NCBI RefSeq assembly: GCF_013408445.1
Contig: NZ_JACBZL010000001.1
Coordinates: 1,364,001-1,428,000 of the forward strand
Length of the DNA: 64,000 nt
Origin: Corynebacterium tuberculostearicum
GTDB taxonomy: Bacteria; Actinomycetota; Actinomycetes; Mycobacteriales; Mycobacteriaceae
Reading direction: 5' to 3'
Below the pieces are notes generated by a model. It did no database searches, was not told the origin of the DNA, and saw nothing but the letters and a program-made list of their open reading frames with translations. The position numbers and the translations under genes were made by a program. Position 1 is the stretch's first letter. Each line of letters opens with the position of its first letter. This document shows, one piece after another, positions 26,557 through 35,745 of the stretch.

Positions 26557-27271
26557 GGGTCTCCTCAGTCAGGGCGTGGGCCAGGGTGAGATCGATGGGC
26601 GTGGTGATTTTGAACGCCAGGGTATCGCCTGGCACGGTTGCCACGCGCTCACCGTGCCATTCCATGAGGCTGGCATCATCCGTGGCGGTGAATTCGGGCT
26701 GCTCGGCCCAATAATCGAGGTTGGCTTGGCGCAGCGCAGGCAGGCGGAAGGCCTGCGGGGTTTGCACGGCGCGCAGGCGGGAGCGGTCGGGAGTGCTCAC
26801 CACGGCGTCGGCCGCGACTTCCTTGATGGTATCGGCCACGGGAACCACGGGCACGGCCGCGGGGGCGCCTTCGAGCACGCGCTTGGCGACGCCCCGCACC
26901 ATCGCCGGCGGAGTCAGCGCCCGGGCCGCATCGTGGATGAGCACCACGGCGTCGTCGTCGGGGATTGCCTGGAGGCCGGCCCACACGGAATCGGCGCGCT
27001 CGCTGCCGCCGTGCACAAGGCGGATGGGCGCGGCGTCGATGCGGCCGATAATGCGGGCGGCCTCGGGCTCCATATCTGGGCTGACCAGCACAATGACCTC
27101 GTCCACCACGCCGGAGGCCAGCAGCGCGCGCACGGAGCGCTCCAGGAGGGTGCGCCCACGCAGCTCGACATAAGCCTTGGGCACCTCGGCACCGAGGCGG
27201 GTGCCCTGGCCGGCGGCCGCGATGAGCGCGATGACGCGCGGTTTAGTCTTCGTCGTCGAAGGAGAGGTCAT
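26549..27271 (-). CDS. ispD: 2-C-methyl-D-erythritol 4-phosphate cytidylyltransferase
   Basis: 240 residues. The CTP-binding start [38 protein letters not shown] and [13 protein letters not shown] are diagnostic. Catalyses CDP-ME formation in the MEP pathway. The start codon lies inside the 3' end of carD (29-base overlap), giving a carD-ispD-ispF transcript. These supply the isoprenoid precursors that the crtB/crtI pair would need. Confidence 0.94.
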   Translation of the reverse strand: MTSPSTTKTKPRVIALIAAAGQGTRLGAEVPKAYVELRGRTLLERSVRALLASGVVDEVIVLVSPDMEPEAARIIGRIDAAPIRLVHGGSERADSVWAGLQAIPDDDAVVLIHDAARALTPPAMVRGVAKRVLEGAPAAVPVVPVADTIKEVAADAVVSTPDRSRLRAVQTPQAFRLPALRQANLDYWAEQPEFTATDDASLMEWHGERVATVPGDTLAFKITTPIDLTLAHALTEETHD

Positions 27272-27827
27272 CGAGATCGATGTCGTTGTCGATATCGGTG
27301 GTGATGGACTTATCGTCTACCAAACCGGCCGCGCGGTGGCGCTCGATGGTGGCATCGATCTCTTCCATCATGGTGTCAGCCTTCTTCTCATCAACCGGCT
27401 TGGCCAGCGCGAGCTCGCCTACCAGGATGGTGCGGGCCTTGCCCAGCATGCGCTTCTCGCCGGCCGAAAGGCCACGGTCCTGGTCGCGGCGCCACAGGTC
27501 GCGAACGACCTCGGCAACCTTATTGATATCGCCGGAAGCGAGGCGCTCCTGGTTAGCCTTATAACGGCGGGACCAGTTGCCAGCCTCTTCAACGTCCTCG
27601 TCACGCAGCACGGAAAAGACCTTTTCCAGGCCCTCCTTACCCACGACGTCGCGCACGCCGACGTTATCGGCGTTCTTGATGGGCACGCGGACGACTAGGT
27701 CGGACTGGTTGATGTGCAGCACCAGGTATTCCAGCGTCTCGCCACCCATCTCGCGGGTCTCGATATCCTCGATGACGGCCGCACCGTGGTGCGGGTAGAC
27801 GACGACCTCGCCGACCTTATACTCCAT
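27243..27827 (-). CDS. carD: CarD-family RNA polymerase-binding transcription factor
   Basis: 194 residues. N-terminal Tudor-like RNAP-interacting domain ([29 protein letters not shown]), then the helical DNA-binding domain ([45 protein letters not shown]). In mycobacteria CarD binds the polymerase beta subunit and stabilises open complexes at rRNA and other promoters. The start at 27827 has Shine-Dalgarno AAGGAG; a longer frame to 27887 is discounted. The acidic C-tail ends [13 protein letters not shown]. Confidence 0.93.
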   Translation of the reverse strand: MEYKVGEVVVYPHHGAAVIEDIETREMGGETLEYLVLHINQSDLVVRVPIKNADNVGVRDVVGKEGLEKVFSVLRDEDVEEAGNWSRRYKANQERLASGDINKVAEVVRDLWRRDQDRGLSAGEKRMLGKARTILVGELALAKPVDEKKADTMMEEIDATIERHRAAGLVDDKSITTDIDNDIDLDDLSFDDED

Positions 27828-27987
27828 TGCCACTCCTTGTGTTCCCGATTTATCCCGGTTGACTAAGGCCGCCATTTTATCACGCACGGCCGCCCCGCCT
27901 GCGGATACCCCCGTATACCCCCACGGTCTACCCGCCCGGTTTGGGACTAACTGTGTACTTTATTGCCAAAGGGACTAGGCTAAAGCG

Positions 27988-27993
27988 TTGACA
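27988..27993 (+). promoter_or_regulatory. Candidate promoter elements before the lipoprotein gene
   Basis: TTGACA at 27988-27993, with TAGGCT at 27976-27981 just upstream. Either may mark the promoter of the gene starting at 28029. The 201-bp gap between divergent carD and this gene holds nothing else I recognise. Confidence 0.3.
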
Positions 27994-28028
27994 AGCCCTG
28001 TGATCGCAATTGATGGAGGATGCTCAAC

Positions 28029-28607
28029 GTGCAGTCCCTGAAGTCCGCCGCCCGCCGCGGTGCCATTATTTCCGTTACCGCCGTCTCCGCTCTGGCGCTG
28101 GCTTCTTGCTCGGCGGGTCACGTCACCCAGACCGCTGACAAGGTGGCTGCGGTCGATGGCGCTTCTGCAAGCACGGAAGACAACAAGGTTGCGGTTCGCG
28201 ATGTCACCATCTTGGTAGAGCCGGATGGCACCGCTGCGCTGAAGTTCACCGCCGTGAACCAGGGCTACGACACCGATGTCATCTCCCTGGAGTCCGTAGA
28301 GGTCGACGGCCAGCGCGTAGAGATGGACAAGGCTCAGCCGCTGCACCGCGACCAGTCCATCATCGCGGATTCCCAGAAGAACCTGGACGCCACCACCCAG
28401 CAGGATTCCGAGACCGTCCAGTACATCGCCACCACGCTGAAGAATGATGACTTTGGCTACGCCGGCGACCGCCCGGTTACCTTCGAGTTCTCCAATGGTT
28501 CCATCGACGTGGACGCCACCATTGCCGCCACCCAGATGCAGTCCGGCGAATTCGACCGCGATGTCGAGTCCTCCGAGGGCTACTCCTCCGAGGCTCCAAA
28601 GAACTAG
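28029..28607 (+). CDS. Putative lipoprotein of unknown function
   Basis: 192 residues. Lipobox LASC at about residue 26 after a hydrophobic signal; the mature part contains an immunoglobulin-like sequence DVTILVEPDGTAALKFTAVNQG and VEVDGQRVEMDK, suggesting a beta-sandwich copper-chaperone-like or DUF fold, but I do not recognise it. GTG 28029 is chosen because GGAGG (28015-28019) sits 9 bases upstream; an ATG at 28020 would touch the ribosome site. Followed by a strong terminator. Confidence 0.7.
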   Translation: MQSLKSAARRGAIISVTAVSALALASCSAGHVTQTADKVAAVDGASASTEDNKVAVRDVTILVEPDGTAALKFTAVNQGYDTDVISLESVEVDGQRVEMDKAQPLHRDQSIIADSQKNLDATTQQDSETVQYIATTLKNDDFGYAGDRPVTFEFSNGSIDVDATIAATQMQSGEFDRDVESSEGYSSEAPKN

Positions 28608-28628
28608 GCCGCGCCGCCCCAAAGCCCC

Positions 28629-28669
28629 GCCTCCAGCCCGTTTCGGGCCGGAGGCGTTTGCGTGTTTTA
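28629..28669 (+). terminator. Rho-independent terminator after the lipoprotein gene
   Basis: 12-base arms (28629-28640 with 28644-28655, one bulge) around TTT, followed by a T-rich tail ending GTGTTTT. Confidence 0.8.
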
Positions 28670-28673
28670 GGCT
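28668..28673 (+). promoter_or_regulatory. radA -10 element, leaderless
   Basis: TAGGCT, exactly 7 nt before the radA ATG at 28681; it overlaps the end of the preceding terminator tail. Confidence 0.5.
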
Positions 28674-28680
28674 AGAGGCC

Positions 28681-30051
28681 ATGGCCAAGAAATCTCGCCC
28701 CATCCATACCTGTTCCGAATGCGGCTATGTCTCGCCGAAATGGCTGGGGCGCTGCCCCGACTGCGGGTCCTGGGGCACATTGGAGGAACGGGCGCCGGTG
28801 GTGGCGGGGCCGGGGACAGCGGGGGCGTCGGCAAGCAAGGGCGTAGCGCCGTCGAGCCCGGCGCAGCCGATTACCAAGATTGGGGCGCAGGCGACTAAGA
28901 CGGTGCGCACCGGCATCGGCGAGCTCGACCGCGTGCTAGGCACCGGCATTGTGCCCGGCTCAGTGGTGCTCATGGCCGGCGAACCGGGCGTGGGCAAATC
29001 CACGCTGCTGCTGGAAGTAGCCTCGCGGTGGGCCCAGCTCGGCCGCACCGTGCTCTATGCGACGGCCGAGGAATCCGCCGGCCAAGTCCGCTCCCGCGCC
29101 GAACGCACCGGGGCGCTCCAGGAATCGCTGTACTTGGCGGCCGAGTCCAACTTGGATGCGGTCTTTGGGCAGGTGGATAAGCTCAAGCCGAGCCTCATCA
29201 TCGTCGATTCGGTGCAGACCATGCACGCCGTGGGCGTGGAGGGCGTATCGGGCGGCGTGGCGCAATCGCGCGCGGTAACGGCCGCGCTGACTTCGCTGGC
29301 GAAGTCCACCGGCATTCCGGTGCTGCTGGTGGGCCACGTGACCAAGGACGGCAACGTGGCCGGCCCGCGCGTGTTGGAGCATCTTGTCGACGTCGTCTTG
29401 AACTTCGAGGGCGACCGCCAATCCAGCCTGCGTATGCTGCGCGGCATCAAGAATCGCTTTGGCGCCACCGACGAGGTGGGGTGCTTCGAGCAGACGGCCG
29501 GCGGCATTCGGGAAGTCGCGGACCCTTCCGGGCTGTTTCTATCGCACCGCGGCACGACGCCGGATGGCTCGGCCGTGACGGTCGCGATGGACGGCGTGCG
29601 GCCGATACTCGCGGAGGTGCAGGCGTTGACGGTGGACCCGGTTGCAAAGAACCCGCGGCGCGTGGTGACCGGGCTAGACTCCAACCGCGTGCCGATGGTG
29701 CTTGCGGTGCTGCAGGCGCGCGCCGGCCAACGCACCAACGATAAGGATGCTTATGTCGCCACGGTGGGCGGCATGCGGATTACGGAGACCGCCACGGATC
29801 TGGCGGTGGCGCTGGCAACGTGGTCCTCGCTGCACGAGCAACCGCTGCCGGCCAAGACGGTGGTCATCGGCGAGGTGGGCCTGGCCGGCGAGTTGCGGCC
29901 GGTGCCCAATGTGGAGCGGCGCTTGATGGAGGCCGCGCGGCTGGGCTATAAGAACGCGATTATCCCACGCGGGGATATCGAGCCGGTAGAGGGCATGCGC
30001 GTGCACCAGGTCGGGACGCTGGGGCAGGCCATCGCCGCGGTATCGGGATAG
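28681..30051 (+). CDS. radA: DNA repair protein RadA (Sms)
   Basis: 456 residues. N-terminal C4 zinc finger (C11, C14, C25, C28), RecA-like ATPase with Walker A GEPGVGKST, the RadA-specific LRMLRGIKNRFGATDEVGCFEQ (KNRFG motif), and a C-terminal Lon-protease-like domain with GEVGLAGELRPV. Acts as a branch-migration helicase in recombination. The start is set by the in-register leaderless promoter; a longer frame from 28444 runs through the preceding gene and terminator and is rejected. Confidence 0.95.
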   Translation: MAKKSRPIHTCSECGYVSPKWLGRCPDCGSWGTLEERAPVVAGPGTAGASASKGVAPSSPAQPITKIGAQATKTVRTGIGELDRVLGTGIVPGSVVLMAGEPGVGKSTLLLEVASRWAQLGRTVLYATAEESAGQVRSRAERTGALQESLYLAAESNLDAVFGQVDKLKPSLIIVDSVQTMHAVGVEGVSGGVAQSRAVTAALTSLAKSTGIPVLLVGHVTKDGNVAGPRVLEHLVDVVLNFEGDRQSSLRMLRGIKNRFGATDEVGCFEQTAGGIREVADPSGLFLSHRGTTPDGSAVTVAMDGVRPILAEVQALTVDPVAKNPRRVVTGLDSNRVPMVLAVLQARAGQRTNDKDAYVATVGGMRITETATDLAVALATWSSLHEQPLPAKTVVIGEVGLAGELRPVPNVERRLMEAARLGYKNAIIPRGDIEPVEGMRVHQVGTLGQAIAAVSG

Positions 30052-30054
30052 CGC

Positions 30055-30759
30055 CTAGCGCAGCGTGAAGTCCTGCGGCGGGGAGGAGTTATCGCCGATG
30101 ACGGTGTGGGCGAAGTAGGCCCCAGGTTCGGCCGCGGGGCGGTCGGTGCACTCGCCCGGCTTGGAAGCCTGGCGGGACCACTCGGCCTCGAATTTCACGT
30201 CCTTGCCGGCCGGGAAGGTCTGCGAGCCGGTCTGCACGGAGGCGTAGCAATCCGTATCGGACCATACACGCTGGTTATCGGCCATCTTGTAGACCTCGAA
30301 GCGCAGCAGGTTCTTGTCCAGGTCGATCTTGCAGTCCGCGGCCGTGGGGTTGGTGACCGTCATGAAGAACTTCGGCAGCTCGCCCTCCGGCACGGAGTAG
30401 TTCAGCATGGAGGTGCGCACCTGGAGGTCCGCGAGGTCGCAGGTCTTCTTGGCCGCCTCGGAGCTTGCAGGCGCAACGCTCGACGGCTCACTTTCGGCCG
30501 GCTTGCTTTCCGACGCCCCCTCAGCCGAGGCCTCCGCAGCCGTCTCCGAGGCAGCCTCGGAGGTCTCCGGGGCGGCAGAAGACGAGGTCTGCTCCGGCGT
30601 GGGCGCAGGGGCGGCGGTATCGGCCGACTCATCGCTGCTGCCCCCGAAGGCGGCCACGGCCGCCCAGATCAGCACCACGGCCAGCACGAGCACGATGATG
30701 AGCGCCGCCACGCGGCGGCGCTTGTAGATCTCTTCAGGTAGGGGCTTTTTCTGCGTCAC
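30055..30759 (-). CDS. Membrane-anchored secreted protein, unknown function
   Basis: 234 residues from GTG 30759, placed by TAAAAT with 7 nt. A basic N-tail, one membrane helix at about 16-38, a Ser/Ala/Glu-rich low-complexity linker to about residue 105, then an extracytoplasmic domain with cysteines at CDLADLQV, DCKIDLDKN, DCYASV and ECTDRP, likely a disulphide-bonded beta-sandwich. No function recognised. Convergent with radA, stops 4 bases apart. Confidence 0.7.
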   Translation of the reverse strand: MTQKKPLPEEIYKRRRVAALIIVLVLAVVLIWAAVAAFGGSSDESADTAAPAPTPEQTSSSAAPETSEAASETAAEASAEGASESKPAESEPSSVAPASSEAAKKTCDLADLQVRTSMLNYSVPEGELPKFFMTVTNPTAADCKIDLDKNLLRFEVYKMADNQRVWSDTDCYASVQTGSQTFPAGKDVKFEAEWSRQASKPGECTDRPAAEPGAYFAHTVIGDNSSPPQDFTLR

Positions 30760-30766
30760 GCTGTCA

Positions 30767-30772
30767 ATTTTA
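30767..30772 (-). promoter_or_regulatory. -10 element of the anchored-protein gene, leaderless
   Basis: TAAAAT on the minus strand, 7 nt before the GTG at 30759. Confidence 0.45.
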
Positions 30773-30823
30773 AGCGGTGGGCGCGGGCCGGTGCGCTAAG
30801 CCCGCGCCGCGTGTCAGGCTGTA

Positions 30824-31438
30824 CTACTTCACGCCGAGGGTCTGCAGGGTTTCCACGCTGGAGTCTTCCAGCAGGTAGCGCGCGCCGATAACGCCCAAGG
30901 CACCCTCATCCAGCAGGCGGCGCACGTTGGGAACGCTGGCCACCAGCTGGGCGACGGTCTGGCGGGTGTGTTCCCGCTCGACGTCGTCAGTCGTGGCATT
31001 CGGGCCCGCCACCAAGGCGGAGGCGGCGACCTTCTCAATAATGGGTCGCTGCAGGCCGGTGGGCAGCTCGCCGCCAGCCACGAAACCGGTAGCCGCGCCC
31101 ACCGCGCCACAAGATTGATGGCCAAGGACCACCAGCAGGTTGGGTTTGAGGGCGGCGAGGGCGTAGTCGAGGGAGGCTAGGACGGCGTCGTCAAGAATGT
31201 GGCCCGCGGTGCGGATGACAAAGGCATCGCCGAAGCCGATATTGAAGACGTGCTCGATAGGGGCGCGGGAATCGGAACAGGAAATGACCACCACGCGGGG
31301 GTCCTGGCCGTGAGTTAGGCCCTCGCGGTTATAAATCTCGCGCACGTCGACGGTCTCGCCGTCTAATACACGCTGATTTCCCGCTTTGAGGGCCTTCCAT
31401 ACGGCCTGCGGTTCGTGGGCAACATTACGTAAAGGCAT
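30824..31438 (-). CDS. Beta-class carbonic anhydrase
   Basis: 204 residues. Zinc site visible: C54 and D56 in CSDSRAP, H107 and C110 in GHQSCGAV. Interconverts CO2 and bicarbonate. The start is set at ATG 31438 because TAGAAT lies exactly 7 nt upstream; the longer frame to 31447 includes part of that element. Divergent from mutY with overlapping promoter regions. In C. glutamicum a carbonic anhydrase gene sits in the same place, from memory. Confidence 0.92.
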   Translation of the reverse strand: MPLRNVAHEPQAVWKALKAGNQRVLDGETVDVREIYNREGLTHGQDPRVVVISCSDSRAPIEHVFNIGFGDAFVIRTAGHILDDAVLASLDYALAALKPNLLVVLGHQSCGAVGAATGFVAGGELPTGLQRPIIEKVAASALVAGPNATTDDVEREHTRQTVAQLVASVPNVRRLLDEGALGVIGARYLLEDSSVETLQTLGVK

Positions 31439-31445
31439 AGGCCAC

Positions 31446-31451
31446 ATTCTA
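31446..31451 (-). promoter_or_regulatory. Carbonic anhydrase -10 element, leaderless
   Basis: TAGAAT on the minus strand, 7 nt before ATG 31438. On the other strand TAGACT (31458-31463) may serve mutY, so the two promoters share about 35 bases. Confidence 0.5.
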
Positions 31452-31473
31452 ATGCCCTAGACTATCTCCCACG

Positions 31474-32334
31474 ATGGATTCGCAAGCTCTTCTTTCCTGG
31501 TTCGATGCCAATGAACGCGACCTGCCGTGGCGCCGGCCTGGCACGAGCGCGTGGGGTGTGCTGCTCAGCGAGGTCATGAGCCAGCAAACACCGGTCGCGC
31601 GCGTGGCTCCGGTGTGGGAGGAATGGATGCGGCGCTGGCCCACCCCGGCGGACTTTGCCCAGGCCACCCGGGCGGAGGTTCTGCGCGCCTGGGGCAAGCT
31701 GGGCTATCCGCGGCGTGCGCTGCGCCTGTGGGAGTGCGCGGCGGCCATTGGCGAGGGTGAAGTGCCGGCGGACGTCGATAAGCTGCTGCGCCTGCCGGGC
31801 ATCGGTGACTACACCGCGCGGGCCGTGGCGTGCTTCCACTTTGGGATAAACGTGCCGGTGGTCGATACCAATGTGCGGCGGGTGTATGCGCGCGCGGAGG
31901 ACGGTAGGTTCTTGGCGCCGCAACCGTCGAAGCGGGAATTAGCGGCCGTGGCGGAGCTGTTGCCGGCCGAAAATGGGCCGCGTTTTTCGGCCGCGCTCAT
32001 GGAGTTGGGCGCGCTAGTATGCACGGCGAAGAATCCTTCCTGCGAGCAGTGCCCGCTGCGCGCGAGCTGTGCGTGGCAGCTCGCTGGCCGGCCGCAGCCC
32101 AGTGCAGAGGAGCAGGCGCGGGCGAAAAAGCGCGTGCAAAAATTCGTCGGCACGGACCGACAGGTGCGCGGCAAGATTCTGGACGTGCTGCGCGCGGCGG
32201 AGCGGCCGGTGCCGCAGTCCGAAATTGACGTGGTCTGGCCCGATGCGGCACAGCGCTCCCGGGCGTTGGCTTCGCTGCTTGCCGACGGCCTCGCCGAGCA
32301 AAACGACGCCGGCCTGTTCCACCTCCCTATTTAG
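31474..32334 (+). CDS. mutY: A/G-specific adenine glycosylase
   Basis: 286 residues. Removes adenine mispaired with 8-oxoguanine. HhH-GPD fold with E33 in LLSEVMSQQTPV, helix-hairpin-helix LPGIGDYTARAV, catalytic D131 in VVDTNVRR, and a 4Fe-4S cluster C183-x6-C190-x2-C193-x5-C199. The C-terminal NUDIX-like domain of enteric MutY is absent, as in short actinobacterial forms; instead a winged-helix-like segment follows. No Shine-Dalgarno is seen. Confidence 0.92.
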   Translation: MDSQALLSWFDANERDLPWRRPGTSAWGVLLSEVMSQQTPVARVAPVWEEWMRRWPTPADFAQATRAEVLRAWGKLGYPRRALRLWECAAAIGEGEVPADVDKLLRLPGIGDYTARAVACFHFGINVPVVDTNVRRVYARAEDGRFLAPQPSKRELAAVAELLPAENGPRFSAALMELGALVCTAKNPSCEQCPLRASCAWQLAGRPQPSAEEQARAKKRVQKFVGTDRQVRGKILDVLRAAERPVPQSEIDVVWPDAAQRSRALASLLADGLAEQNDAGLFHLPI

Positions 32335-32390
32335 GGCGTTAATAATGGCCGGCTATAATCGCAGGTCGCGATCCCGAAGGTGTGATCTGG

Positions 32391-32561
32391 TTAACGCCAG
32401 CGGCCGCGGAAATTGAATCCGCCTGGCAGGTTCACCCACATGCCGCCGCGGGAATTGAAGGTGACCGGCCCTACCTTGGTAGACATCGACGCGCCGGATC
32501 CGGAGACGTTGATCCAGCTATTCTTGCCGGTCTTTTTTCTTGAACGATACTGAAGTCCCAT
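32391..32561 (-). CDS. DUF4236 microprotein
   Basis: 56 residues: starts MGLQYRSRKKTGKNSWIN, then VSGSGASMSTKVGPVTFNSRG and ends FNFRGRWR. The pattern (G-x-x-x-R-x-(R/K)...ISGSG-x-S...G...N) is that of DUF4236, a small beta-rich domain of unknown role. Very basic. Start at ATG 32561 is supported by TAAAAT with 8 nt to the ATG; ATG 32567 is alternative. It lies alone between mutY and the clpC terminator. Confidence 0.75.
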   Translation of the reverse strand: MGLQYRSRKKTGKNSWINVSGSGASMSTKVGPVTFNSRGGMWVNLPGGFNFRGRWR

Positions 32562-32569
32562 AAGCATAT

Positions 32570-32575
32570 ATTTTA
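32570..32575 (-). promoter_or_regulatory. DUF4236 gene -10 element, leaderless
   Basis: TAAAAT on the minus strand, 8 nt before ATG 32561. Confidence 0.45.
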
Positions 32576-32595
32576 GCAATTCCACTTCCACCGTT

Positions 32596-32611
32596 CCTAC
32601 TGCGCAGTAGG
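32596..32611. promoter_or_regulatory. 16-bp perfect palindrome near the DUF4236 promoter
   Basis: CCTACTGCGCAGTAGG, followed by TTTT on the plus strand. It lies where the -35 of the DUF4236 gene should be, so it could be an operator; read on the plus strand it could be a short terminator. Confidence 0.35.
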
Positions 32612-32697
32612 TTTTGGGCATGGAAAAGATTTGACGGGAAACCGGCATCTTCTGATTGCGCGGGCTAAATGGGGTCCGAGCCCGCGGAACTGCACAG

Positions 32698-32742
32698 AAA
32701 AAGCCACCCAGCCTCGCAGAAAGCGAAGTGCTGGGTGGCTTT
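32698..32742 (-). terminator. Rho-independent terminator of clpC
   Basis: GCCACCCAGC (32703-32712) pairs with GCTGGGTGGC (32730-32739); on the minus strand the stem is followed by TTTTT. Located 15 bases past the clpC stop. Confidence 0.85.
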
Positions 32743-32757
32743 AATCCTTGCCCCGAG

Positions 32758-35526
32758 TTACATCGGCTGGCCGGCGCCTGCTGGCGGCGGGTTGTGGCCG
32801 TCGTCATCGGAGTCGGAACCGGAGCCGGACTCTAGGTCGGTTCCGGCGGCGGTGGAGCCGCCATCGCCCGGAACGTCCGGGGTGATGGTGTCGGGCTCGC
32901 CGGCGTCGGTGGAGTCGGCGTCGTTTTCGCGCACCTCGGCGTCGTCAAGCTGCGGCTCCTCGGTGTCCTCCGGCAGAGGCTTCGGGCGCGGGCTGAAGGT
33001 GAACTTCGCGCCCGTGTTGTCCTTGGACTCGCCGTCCCAGCCCTCGACGTCGACGGTGATGATTTCGCCGGCGCCGATTTCGCCGAAGAGGATCTTCTCA
33101 GAGAGCTGATCCTCGATCTCGCGCTGAATGGTGCGGCGCAGCGGGCGAGCGCCCAATACTGGGTCGAAGCCGCGCTTAGCCAGCAGGTCCTTTGCCTTCT
33201 GCGTGAGCTCGATGCCCATATCGCGCTCGTCCAGCTGCTTGGCCACGCGGCCGATGAGCAGCTCGACCATCTCCACAATCTGCTCCTGGGTGAGCTGGTG
33301 GAAGACGACGATGTCATCGATACGGTTCAAGAACTCTGGGCGGAAGTGCTTCTTCAGCTCGTCGTTGACCTTCTGCTTCATCCGGTCGTACTGGGCATCC
33401 GAATCGTTTTCGGAGGAACCGGTAAAGCCCAAGCCCACCGGCTTCGAGATGTCCTGGGTGCCCAGGTTCGAGGTGAAGATGAGAACGGTGTTCTTGAAGT
33501 CGACGACGCGACCCTGGCCGTCAGTAAGGCGGCCATCTTCCAGCACCTGCAGGAGGGTGTTGTAAATCTCCTTGTGAGCCTTCTCGATCTCGTCGAAAAG
33601 CACGACGGAGAACGGCTTGCGGCGAACCTTCTCGGTCAGCTGGCCACCCTCTTCGTAGCCGACGTATCCCGGAGGGGCACCGAAGAGGCGGGAAGCGGTG
33701 AAGCGATCGTGGAACTCACCCATGTCGATCTGGATGAGGTCATCATCCGAACCGAAGAGGAAGTTAGCCAGGGACTTCGACAGCTCAGTCTTACCCACAC
33801 CGGACGGGCCGGCGAAGATGAAGGAACCGGACGGGCGGCGCGGATCCTTGAGGCCCGCACGGGTGCGGCGGATGGCGCGGGAGACGGACTTGACCGCCTC
33901 GTCCTGGCCGATGATGCGCTTGTGCAGCTCCTCTTCCATGTTGAGCAGACGGTTGGATTCCTTCTCCGTCAGCTTCAGCACCGGGATGCCGGTCCAGTGC
34001 GCCAGAACCTCGGCGATCTGGTCCTCGCCTACCTCGGCGATTTCCTCCAGGTCGCCAGAGCGCCACTGCTTTTCCTTCTCTGCGCGCTCCTCGCCCAGCT
34101 TGCGCTCCTTATCGCGCAGGCCGGCTGCCTTCTCAAAGTCCTGGGCATCGATGGCCGCTTCCTTTTCCTTGCGGACCTCAGCGATGCGGTCATCGACCTC
34201 GCGCAAGCCCTTCGGCGCGGTCATGCGCTTGATGCGCATACGAGCACCAGCCTCATCGAGGAGGTCAACGGCCTTATCCGGCAAGAAACGGTCATTGATG
34301 TAGCGGTCCGAGAGGGAAGCTGCAGCATGCAGCGCCTCATCGGTGTAGGACACGCGGTGGTGCGCCTCGTACTTATCGCGCAGGCCCTTCAGGATCAAGA
34401 AGGTGTCATCCAGGGAAGGCTCCTCCACCTTGACTGGCTGGAAGCGGCGCTCCAGGGCGGCATCCTTCTCGATGTGCTTGCGGTATTCCTCAAGGGTCGT
34501 AGCACCGATAGTCTGCAGCTCGCCACGAGCCAGCTTCGGCTTCAGTAGCGAGGCTGCGTCGATGGCGCCTTCAGCAGCACCAGCACCAACCAGGGTGTGG
34601 ATCTCATCGATGAACAAGATGATGTCGCCGCGCTGGTTGATCTCCTTGAGCACCTTCTTCAGGCGTTCCTCAAAGTCACCGCGGTAACGGGAGCCGGCAA
34701 CCAGGGAGCCCAGGTCCAGCGAGTAAAGCTGCTTGTCCTTGAGGGTCTCCGGAACCTTGCCGTTGACGATGTCGAGCGCCAAGCCCTCGACGACGGCGGT
34801 CTTACCAACGCCCGGCTCACCGATGAGAACCGGGTTATTCTTCGTACGGCGAGACAGCACCTGCATGATGCGCTCTACCTCAGACTCACGGCCAACGACC
34901 GGATCGAGCTTGCCGTCTTTAGCGGCCTGAGTGAGGTTGCGGCCGAACTGGTCGAGCACCAGGGAATTGGAACGCTCGCCGGAACCGCCGGAGCCACCAC
35001 GGCCGCCCGCGCCGGCACCCGCACCAGCACCCGCGCCGACCGGACCGGAGCCCTGGCCGTTGGAGGAACCGCCCTCCTGCTGGCCGCCCTCATAACCGGA
35101 CAGCAGCTGGATAACCTGCTGGCGCACGCGCGGCAGGTCGGCGCCGAGCTTGGTCAGCACCTGGGCGGCGACGCCATCGCCCTCGCGAATGAGACCCAAT
35201 AGCAAGAACTCAGTACCGATGTACTTGTGTCCCATCTGCAGACCTTCGCGCAGGGAAAGCTCCAGGACCTTCTTGGCGCGTGGGGTAAAGGGGATGTGGC
35301 CGGTGTGCGGCTGGCTGCCCTGGCCGATGATTTCCTCGACCTCGCGGCGGACATCCTCCAGGGAGATACCCATGGATTCCAGCGCCTTGGCGGCTACGCC
35401 TTCGCCCTCATGGATAAGGCCGAGCAGGATGTGCTCGGTGCCGATGTAATTGTGGTTAAGCATGCGCGCTTCTTCCTGCGCCAACACGATGACGCGGCGA
35501 GCACGATCGGTAAACCTCTCGAACAT
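32758..35526 (-). CDS. clpC: ATP-dependent Clp protease ATPase subunit ClpC
   Basis: 922 residues. Duplicated Clp-N repeats (residues 1-150), AAA1 with Walker A GEPGVGKT near residue 213, a UVR-containing middle domain, AAA2 with [15 protein letters not shown] near residue 570, and [14 protein letters not shown]. The acidic, disordered C-tail of about 80 residues ends QPM. Unfolds substrates for ClpP. A SigH-type promoter and a palindrome precede it, fitting recalled SigH/ClgR control in C. glutamicum. Monocistronic with its own terminator. Confidence 0.96.
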   Translation of the reverse strand: MFERFTDRARRVIVLAQEEARMLNHNYIGTEHILLGLIHEGEGVAAKALESMGISLEDVRREVEEIIGQGSQPHTGHIPFTPRAKKVLELSLREGLQMGHKYIGTEFLLLGLIREGDGVAAQVLTKLGADLPRVRQQVIQLLSGYEGGQQEGGSSNGQGSGPVGAGAGAGAGAGGRGGSGGSGERSNSLVLDQFGRNLTQAAKDGKLDPVVGRESEVERIMQVLSRRTKNNPVLIGEPGVGKTAVVEGLALDIVNGKVPETLKDKQLYSLDLGSLVAGSRYRGDFEERLKKVLKEINQRGDIILFIDEIHTLVGAGAAEGAIDAASLLKPKLARGELQTIGATTLEEYRKHIEKDAALERRFQPVKVEEPSLDDTFLILKGLRDKYEAHHRVSYTDEALHAAASLSDRYINDRFLPDKAVDLLDEAGARMRIKRMTAPKGLREVDDRIAEVRKEKEAAIDAQDFEKAAGLRDKERKLGEERAEKEKQWRSGDLEEIAEVGEDQIAEVLAHWTGIPVLKLTEKESNRLLNMEEELHKRIIGQDEAVKSVSRAIRRTRAGLKDPRRPSGSFIFAGPSGVGKTELSKSLANFLFGSDDDLIQIDMGEFHDRFTASRLFGAPPGYVGYEEGGQLTEKVRRKPFSVVLFDEIEKAHKEIYNTLLQVLEDGRLTDGQGRVVDFKNTVLIFTSNLGTQDISKPVGLGFTGSSENDSDAQYDRMKQKVNDELKKHFRPEFLNRIDDIVVFHQLTQEQIVEMVELLIGRVAKQLDERDMGIELTQKAKDLLAKRGFDPVLGARPLRRTIQREIEDQLSEKILFGEIGAGEIITVDVEGWDGESKDNTGAKFTFSPRPKPLPEDTEEPQLDDAEVRENDADSTDAGEPDTITPDVPGDGGSTAAGTDLESGSGSDSDDDGHNPPPAGAGQPM

Positions 35527-35566
35527 GATTCCCCTATACTTTCGCTTCTAATGTGATACCCACTCT

Positions 35567-35592
35567 AACGCGGCAGTCCGCCGATAATTTCC
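35567..35592 (-). promoter_or_regulatory. SigH-type promoter of clpC
   Basis: Minus strand GGAAA-N18-GTT (GGAA at 35589-35592, GTTA at 35566-35569), close to the ECF SigH consensus. The spacer holds the palindrome CGGC-GGACT-GCCG, a possible activator site. Confidence 0.5.
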
Positions 35593-35745
35593 GGTTTTGT
35601 TCCCAGATGCCCGCAATACCGCCAGAATCCACCATATGCGCAGCTCACACGGGTGTACGCCGGTAGCGAACAGGGGCATGGGCATGTAATCTAGAATCGT
35701 TTTATCGTTCCCTGCCCCTCCCTACTATTAAAGGACGTCGCGACC

